A DNA stretch of 26,300 bases from Phoronis ovalis (lineage: Eukaryota; Phoronida; Phoronidae). The first letter of the stretch is position 1; each line of letters starts with the position of its first letter. Shown piece after piece: positions 20,686 to 26,300 of the stretch. The notes under the pieces were generated by a model, which did no database searches, was not told where the DNA came from, and was given only the letters and a program-made list of their open reading frames with translations. A program made the translations under genes and the position numbers. The DNA lies in NCBI GenBank assembly GCA_028565635.1, contig JAOXYB010050945.1:1-26300 (forward strand). Direction: 5' to 3'.

Positions 20686-23600
20686 CTGAAACATATATAT
20701 CAAGATTAATGATCCTGCATATGTTGACAAACAAAAGTTATCAATCTATTTTATTGAAAATAGTTAATGGTCGAGGGGAAAGCAGTATGATGAAAACAAG
20801 GTAAACATTAAATTGTAATCTTCGTCTTTAAATAATTACCGTATTTTGCAGTAAATATTTTAGACGGACTAAGGGTAGGGACAATTTTAACCGAATCAAC
20901 TTATCAAAGGATATATATAAAATCAATCATATTACGCATTGTAGTTTTTGTTATTGGTTTATATATAAACTCACCAGCATATATATATCTTGTAGGTCCC
21001 AACCATCTTAGCCACCCTTCACTCCAGTACATGGGATCTGTGATTGCACCATAACCCGCCATCAAAAAAGTCCATTTTATGAACTTTTCACCTTGATGTA
21101 TGGAGCAAACGTCCGTCAAGATCTCTTCCCCTAGAAAAATATGATGTCATATATTTATTGTATCAATTGACAAAGTATTTGACATATAAAGTCTTTTTGT
21201 TTTTCTTATTATCGCTTGATTGTGATTTACAAATTACACTGGTAAAGTTGAGAAGCCACTTTATGACTGAATATTACTCAATATTGGATGCCAACTCTTA
21301 TAAAATGACAGCATGCATGCAGTAATTTGCAGTTACTCATATAACAATAGGAAGAGTAGAGCTTGAACTGAGCGAAATTATCGTGTGATTTCTATGAAAA
21401 TAGTTTGCATGCAGCATGTAAGTGTATGGGAAACCTCTTATAATTCTTAGAGCGCTTGTTGTTGGTTCCTTATGTCCAGCTGTAAAAAGCGAATATCCAT
21501 CTCCAGAACCTATAAAACATACCGGTAATCTAGAGGATTATTTCATATTGCTAGGAAAATTTAGATCCAATACAGTTACCGACGCAATCGTTAAAAAATA
21601 CAAGGTACAACAGCCCCAAGGCAACATTTTACATCTATTTCTTCATCAACTTTTAGTGTTTGTTCAGCAAATGATTTGCTATATGTTACAGTAGTGTAGT
21701 TCGTAATTCGTAAAAACTGTTTACCGTAATTCATTTTATCGATATATACTTTTCTCATTTTTACCGTTACGTACTTGATAAACATTTTTTAAAACCGTTT
21801 CTTCAATGAGTATATTTTGCACAGAAAAATTAATACACGAATAGTCTAAAAACGTACCAGCAGGAATAATCCCCACACGGACTGGTATCTGTGGTATCGT
21901 AATATTCGAGTTATTTGGATCAAGATCGTGATCTGCCAGTACTCTATCAACTAGCCCGTTTATGACGTCCGAAACTGTACCATCACCACCAACTGCCAGA
22001 ACACTAAATGGAAAAAGTGGAATAATATTACCCTTTTGTGCAATATTCAATTTGAAACATATCTAGAGATGTTACTTTCATAGTGGGATTACCTGTAGGA
22101 CATTTTGCTTAAATAATTCATAGAATATAATTAATCTCATTCCCCCCCCCCCCGTTGTATTTACTTAAACATATGTTAGAGAAATTGCATTAGAAGATAT
22201 TGTAAGACCAATATATTATTTTTCTAAGGAGGTCTCGTGAATCTGGCAACTGATCAACTGCAAGAACAAAAACGTAATTTGATGCTAAAACTACAGTACA
22301 ACTGCTACTGCTACGTTTTACTCTATACAAATTACTATAAAAGCTTACCCATCTATATTAGTAAGATCATAAGACTGTAAAAGTTCATTTGACTGACCAC
22401 CTCGTTGAGTGACTATTAAAATAACAAATGAAAAAGTTTACACATTTCAGTTTCGAGGATTAATGTAACAACAACACATATCAGTCCTTGAATAGAGAAT
22501 GTACGTGGTTCTCAATTTACAAGAAGATTTCTCCGAAAAATATATCTACACAACAGCTGTTTTTTATACCCAATATAGATATATTCACTTGCAATTTATA
22601 CTAAATTTAGTTAACTACTTTCCATAATTTTAATTTTGCCAACTGTATCAAGTCCGGGAACCAATTCAAGCTAAGCAGCTTTGCCACCAGCTGATACATG
22701 CATATCATTATGTTGGGAATCAAGATGCACGGTCGCCTACGAATTAAATGAAGTTGTTGTGCTATAGAGAAATTGAACCAACAGTCACTGTCTACCCACA
22801 GAAGGCATGCAGTGATAAAGAACAAGAGTAGGCCAAATCCCCAGGAATACCGCAGATGAAAGGATGGCATGTAGGAGAACAGTTGACAGTTGACAAAGAA
22901 AAACTATCATGTTAAATATATCATTCACCTTTATCTCACCTGACGCAAGCAACATCAACCTAAAAGTTCAGAATCTAGAGAGAGCATAGGAGAGAGAGTT
23001 CTGGAGAGGACTGGTAAACTCGATCACGACATACTGATGTTCATTATGATTTTGATTATATAAACACCACTTATATCATTTTGACGGAATAAAACAACTA
23101 TCGCGCCAAAAAAAAACATACCAATAACATCGGTTTGAATTCCAGCTAATAACAAGTATGGCGCTACTTTGCTTTCGTAAATTTTGACTGCCTTGTTATT
23201 TCCACTGTCCGGATTGATGAACACTAATAAACGCCTTGGTCTGTGTTTAGCTGAAATTCACAGGAACATTTGTTACGTACTTTATTTCTTAGGAGTTCAG
23301 ACCTTCGACACCTTTTGTTCAAATATTTCCAATATAAACTGTTATTTAGATACAAATTGTTAGTTCATAACTTTTAACTTCAAACCTGGGTAAATTCCAA
23401 AGCAATCCAACATTATAAAGTAAAAAGTAAAAAAACGCTATTATAATAAGTTTACAACTGTTAAAATTTCATTCGTAATAAACATGTGACTTCTGAATTT
23501 TATTAAATGTACATGCTAAAACAAGCCAAATGATCTGAATGCAATACTAATATTTAATTAAAGTGACGATGTGTCACAGCTGTATAGTACGCACTCGAGT

Positions 23601-25772
23601 ATGGTGTTTGAAAAATGTATTTTTAAAATCCCTGAGGAACTAATATTAAACGTGTGTTTTTCTGTTTACCTTTATTCAAAATTTCTGAAATCGTGACAAC
23701 CCAATGATCTCGTACGTTTTCGGACTCACAAGCGATTACCATCTGTTCAGCACCTAGATGCATCAAGTCTAACTTCTGTATGTAATGTAATTCAAACATC
23801 TTGGGTTCCTTTTCCGATTTTTTACATACAATGATATCGTTCACTGCAATACTTTCTGAAAGGGTAATGAAATACGTTAAAACAATTCCTATCTACCCGG
23901 GGGGGGCACTCAGTATGAAATTGGGTACTCATTTTCCAACACGGCTTTTCAAAAAAGGCCCTAACGAAGTGAAATTCTGCAAAAAATACGCCTCTAAAGA
24001 AGTGAGTTTTTTGAAAAAATACACCCGTAAGGAGGTGACTTTTGGGAAAAAACACCCCTAACGAAGTGTCACACCTCCAAAAAACACCCCTTTTCGTGAT
24101 TTTAGCTTAAACAACAGACCCTAAGCGAGTTACGCACGTTACGCACTGGTGGTTCGAAAAACATATCCTTTCATCCAGGTCGATATAATTATCCGTTCGT
24201 CGGTCTAAGATTTTTTTATAAAACGTGTCTCGTTCTTGTCATACCTGTCGTGCTCCGTGTTTGCAATTATTTATTTGTCGTTTCTTGTGTTTATTACGCC
24301 TTTAATCAACGTTTTCGGCCGTATATAATTTTCGAACTGCATTTTTTCCGAAACTCCCTAAGCTGGAGGAGAGATCTTCGCCGACTTTCAAAATTTTGTT
24401 TCACCATTAATTCGTCGACGTATTCCGTCGCTCACTGTCTATACAACGGCGCAGCACGGAAAAACCGAAGTGATGTCGGAAACTAGCGAAGAACAACTCG
24501 TGTTAATTGACTTCGAAATTTAAAATCCTGGGAAAATCGAGTGACACCCACCCACCTCATACCATTGTGCCGGAGAACGATGAGAATGACGGTAGACATA
24601 ACAGGCAAGTGACATGCACAATTTAAGAGATCTTAAGATGTATACCTAATGGTTACGGTCAGAACAAGGCATTGTGCTAACCTGATCTAGTCAGTGACAG
24701 CATATTTGGCCTGTCGATTCTATGGGGGAAAAAATCCTGACCCTGCGGTAAATAAAGGTCACTAAAAATATAACCCTGTCGTAAATGAAAAAACATAAAA
24801 TATATCCTGTTGTAAATAACTCTCCTGAAATAGATACCATGTGTAAAAATTCACTTGTGATATATCCTGTGATAATAAATTTGGTAACATTTAAGTACCT
24901 TATTCTTTCATACCTGTCGTAAATGCGTTTTCCAAGAAATACGCCCTGTGGTAAATGAATATTTTTGAAAATACACCCTGTGATAAATATCCAACAAGAA
25001 AAGTATAGCTTGTGGTAAATAAAGCTTTGAGAAGCGTGAAAAATATATTGTGGTAAATGCTAGCTAGAGCTGAAAAAGGTGGCCTATGGGGCGGCTCATA
25101 TATATAATTATATAATATAGTGACTTTGAATGACAATACCACCGGGTCAATTCACAGTATACCCCCACTACAGATACAAACATTATAAAAAGAAATTCAA
25201 ACTTACATTCCACACAGTAGTACATAATTTATTTACAATAATAATAGGCACTGGTATATTAATTATTATCTTATATTTATTATATAGAAATATGCGATAC
25301 AGGAATAGGACGAATATGATGACAAAGACGATTCAGTTTCAGATCAGTCAAATGTACCTGACCTGTACCATGGCCGAACTGTTAAAATTACTTGAAAAGT
25401 TTTACACTGACATATTCATTGTTTATTAGCAATATCATAGTAGAACTATGAAGAGCAAGATAAGAATTGAAGATATATCCTCATCTCAGGTATAAGTTGT
25501 AGAACTGTGAAGAGCAAGATATATATCCAGCGGAGCAACTTTTCATGACAAGACAACCTCCGCTAAAATGTTTCTTTCAAGCCAACGAAATATTAATTTG
25601 CATATATCATGTAGAATCCGCTCATAAAGTAATACTTACTTGTTGTGACATCCTCAATTGTATTAGCTTGTTCTAAATAACAATCCAAAAGTATGTTCTC
25701 ATTGTTTAAAACGAGCGTATGACATTTTTTATTAATTTTTACCGGAGTATCTGCAATGCTTTTTGTAGCCAT
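19138..25772 (-). CDS. CERKL: Ceramide kinase-like protein (CERK/CERKL family), complete, 11 exons
   Basis: Exons in coding order: 25640-25772, 23670-23855, 23122-23250, 22349-22412, 21858-22003, 21435-21509, 20975-21130, 20569-20685, 20006-20220, 19326-19465, 19138-19210; every junction keeps frame and gives 477 residues. CERK phosphorylates ceramide on membranes; CERKL has the same fold but no established lipid-kinase activity and is linked to stress protection in retina. The product has a PH-like N-terminus, VFINP at 116-120, the nucleotide-binding AVGGDGT at 174-180, IIPAG at 216-220 and the C-terminal LRLFSSG. NP-S, KVxPxLxLAGIxTDV and the lack of the CERK CxxxCxxC motif favour CERKL over CERK. 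The ATG at 25770-25772 has strong context; an in-frame ATG at 25854-25856 would add 28 residues. The donor after exon 6 is GTTTCC, atypical. The family is certain; the CERK versus CERKL choice is about two to one. Confidence 0.85.
20975..23250 (-). CDS. CERKL: CERKL exons 3-7: diacylglycerol-kinase-type catalytic core
   Basis: Residues 107-296. The core shows VFINPDSGNNKAVKIYESKV, VAPYLLLAGIQTDVI, GVLAVGGDGTVSDVINGLVD (glycine-rich nucleotide loop with the catalytic-region aspartate D178), VRVGIIPAGSGDG, EPTTSALRIIRG, MAGYGAITD and WLRWLGPTRYIYAG. The order and spacing follow CERK and CERKL. The GSTD of CERK appears here as GSGD, so the acidic residue is kept. Confidence 0.85.
22142..22153. 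repeat. Poly-C tract of 12 bases in a CERKL intron
   Basis: A homopolymer C run between exons 4 and 5. It is prone to length error in assemblies and to length polymorphism. Confidence 0.8.
23670..25772 (-). CDS. CERKL: CERKL exons 1-2: PH-like N-terminal domain
   Basis: Residues 1-106. VKINKKCHTLVLNN and SIAVNDIIVC correspond to the first strands of the CERK PH-like domain, and WVVTISEILNK to its closing helix, which carries the usual tryptophan. In CERK this domain targets phosphoinositide-containing Golgi and plasma membranes. The intron between the exons (23856-25639) is the longest of the gene and contains the composite repeat. Confidence 0.8.
23946..24098. repeat. Tandem array A, about 32-base degenerate units
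   Basis: Four units with landmarks at about 23960, 23991, 24023 and 24056 (CCTAACGAAGTG, CTCTAAAGAAGTG, CGTAAGGAGGTG, CCTAACGAAGTG), each preceded by AAAAAATACACC-like sequence. A fifth, shortened unit follows near 24079. Confidence 0.75.
24100..24730 (+). other. CpG-dense core between the two tandem arrays
   Basis: By hand count about 39 CG dinucleotides occur between roughly 24090 and 24600, far denser than in the surrounding AT-rich DNA. It includes a short frame MSETSEEQLVLIDFEI (24473-24523, plus strand) after TATATAATTT-containing sequence. It may be a promoter-like part of the element. No longer protein is recognisable. Confidence 0.4.
24735..25063. repeat. Tandem array B, about 32-base degenerate units
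   Basis: Some ten copies of a CCCTGTGGTAAAT-like motif at about 24742, 24775, 24806, 24837, 24866, 24913, 24945, 24977, 25009 and 25047; most spacings are 31-33 bases. Variants include CTGCGG, CTGTCG, CTGTTG and CTGTGA before TAAAT. Units are joined by runs of A and T such as TTTTTGAAAATACA. Confidence 0.8.
25440..25521. repeat. 23-base direct repeat, two copies 59 bases apart
   Basis: Copies at 25440-25462 and 25499-25521 begin GTAGAACT and end GAAGAGCAAGATA, with one mismatch (A/G). Both are followed by AT-rich sequence ending ATATCC. They lie just downstream of CERKL exon 1 in its first intron. Confidence 0.7.
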
Positions 25773-26300
25773 ATCGTTATATAACTTAAATAATCTGTTT
25801 CTTTGTCTATCAACAACTGTGGTGCATAGAGGTGTATCTCCCTTCGTCTCGCACATCAAGTTAAAGTTCGCACTAGCTATGTGTGGCGAAGCCTCACTTT
25901 CAATCACACCAGTAAATCATTATATACTTCATGTTGTACGTATTGACCAAGACGAAATTCAGAAACACTTTAAAACAGCGGGGGAGACTTTCTGATGACC
26001 TATTTGACTTAATTTAGTCCCTCACGCATGTTAAAAGTTCATCAGTAATACCGAACAGTAGTAACCACAATATGAATTCTTAGTCCGTTCAAAACTGCTT
26101 GTAATGACCCTGCCCGAATAACCTTTGCAATATACATATGAAATATCCCTGTTCTTCCCCCTATTATCCTACATCTTTCTGCCATGCACAGTTAAGCCTT
26201 GTCAATAGTAACCTTTGATCTTTATGATATTCAGATTTATCAAAAGGTGACAATGATAAGATCCGGCATTTGGCCGGCTTTTAAAAAAAAAAAAAATATA
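25773..26300. other. CERKL 5' region and upstream flank
   Basis: Contains an alternative in-frame CERKL start (25854-25856) and the presumed promoter. The in-frame TGA upstream of 25907 closes the coding frame. At the right edge a short hairpin (CCGGC, ATTTG, GCCGG near 26264-26278) is followed by a poly-A run, perhaps the tail of a retroposed repeat continuing outside the window. Confidence 0.4.

Larger units (their letters stand above)
23890..25085. mobile_element. Composite repetitive element in CERKL intron 1
   Basis: The element starts near an oligo-G run (G x8 at 23899-23906, then CACTCAGTAT) and comprises array A (23946-24098), a CpG-dense core (about 24100-24730) and array B (24735-25063). 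The two arrays share the same roughly 32-base period and related AAAATACACCC units, which suggests one element. The G-run/CACTC start recalls repeats widely seen in invertebrate genomes, from memory only. I see no clear terminal inverted repeats, target-site duplication or transposase; edges are approximate. Confidence 0.45.

Noticed and set aside
21422-21694. 90-codon open frame on the plus strand
   Set aside because: Antisense to CERKL exon 6 and its flanking introns.
22607-22870. 87-codon hydrophobic open frame on the minus strand inside a CERKL intron
   Set aside because: No splice sites in phase, no family resemblance, and exons 3 and 4 of CERKL join across it in frame.
24151-24165. GGTTCGA-like T-loop motif suggesting a tRNA
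   Set aside because: No acceptor stem, D-arm or anticodon arm can be folded around it.
26264-26295. GC hairpin followed by a homopolymer, like a bacterial terminator
   Set aside because: The DNA is clearly eukaryotic, the run is poly-A on the plus strand, and the window ends there, so nothing can be concluded.

Overview
The window is nuclear DNA of an AT-rich, intron-rich animal. Genes are split by GT-AG introns of about 60 to 1,800 bases, starts have Kozak-like context, 3' ends carry AATAAA, and the products (sperm flagellar protein 2, augmin subunit 7, MS4A-like four-span membrane proteins, a ceramide kinase-like protein) are animal families. Compact intergenic spaces and the mixed gene content suggest an invertebrate; I cannot name the phylum from sequence alone. 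I see no bacterial, organellar or viral gene, no tRNA or rRNA, and no CRISPR array.

Layout. (1) 381-9065, minus: the N-terminal 639 codons of SPEF2, rebuilt from 15 exons that all join in phase: calponin-homology domain, long charged coiled coil, then the P-loop of the adenylate-kinase-like domain. The gene continues off the left edge. (2) 9066-9281: a 216-base shared promoter region between two divergent genes, holding a perfect DR1 nuclear-receptor-type repeat. (3) 9282-10615, plus: HAUS7, two exons, 371 residues. (4) 11420-12058, minus: an MS4A/CD20-like four-span protein whose reading frame changes twice, tail-to-tail with HAUS7. (5) 12059-15307: about 3.2 kb without a recognisable gene, with several palindromes. 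(6) 15308-16109, plus: a second, intact MS4A-like protein, head-to-head with the first. (7) 17993-18545, plus: a small charged coiled-coil protein I do not recognise. (8) 19138-25772, minus: a complete 11-exon ceramide kinase-like gene (PH-like N-terminus plus diacylglycerol-kinase fold), tail-to-tail with the coiled-coil gene. Its first intron holds a roughly 1.2 kb repetitive element made of two arrays of about 32-base units around a CpG-dense core.

The genes are not an operon. The SPEF2/HAUS7 pair couples a sperm/cilium axoneme gene with a spindle microtubule-nucleation gene on one intergenic promoter; the MS4A-like pair is a divergent local duplication or cluster; CERKL belongs to sphingolipid signalling. 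I found no convincing new multi-gene system. The most unusual points are the double frame change in the first MS4A-like gene, the composite tandem-repeat element inside CERKL, the loss of the CERK cysteine motif, a possible 9-base SPEF2 microexon, and the DR1 element in the shared promoter.
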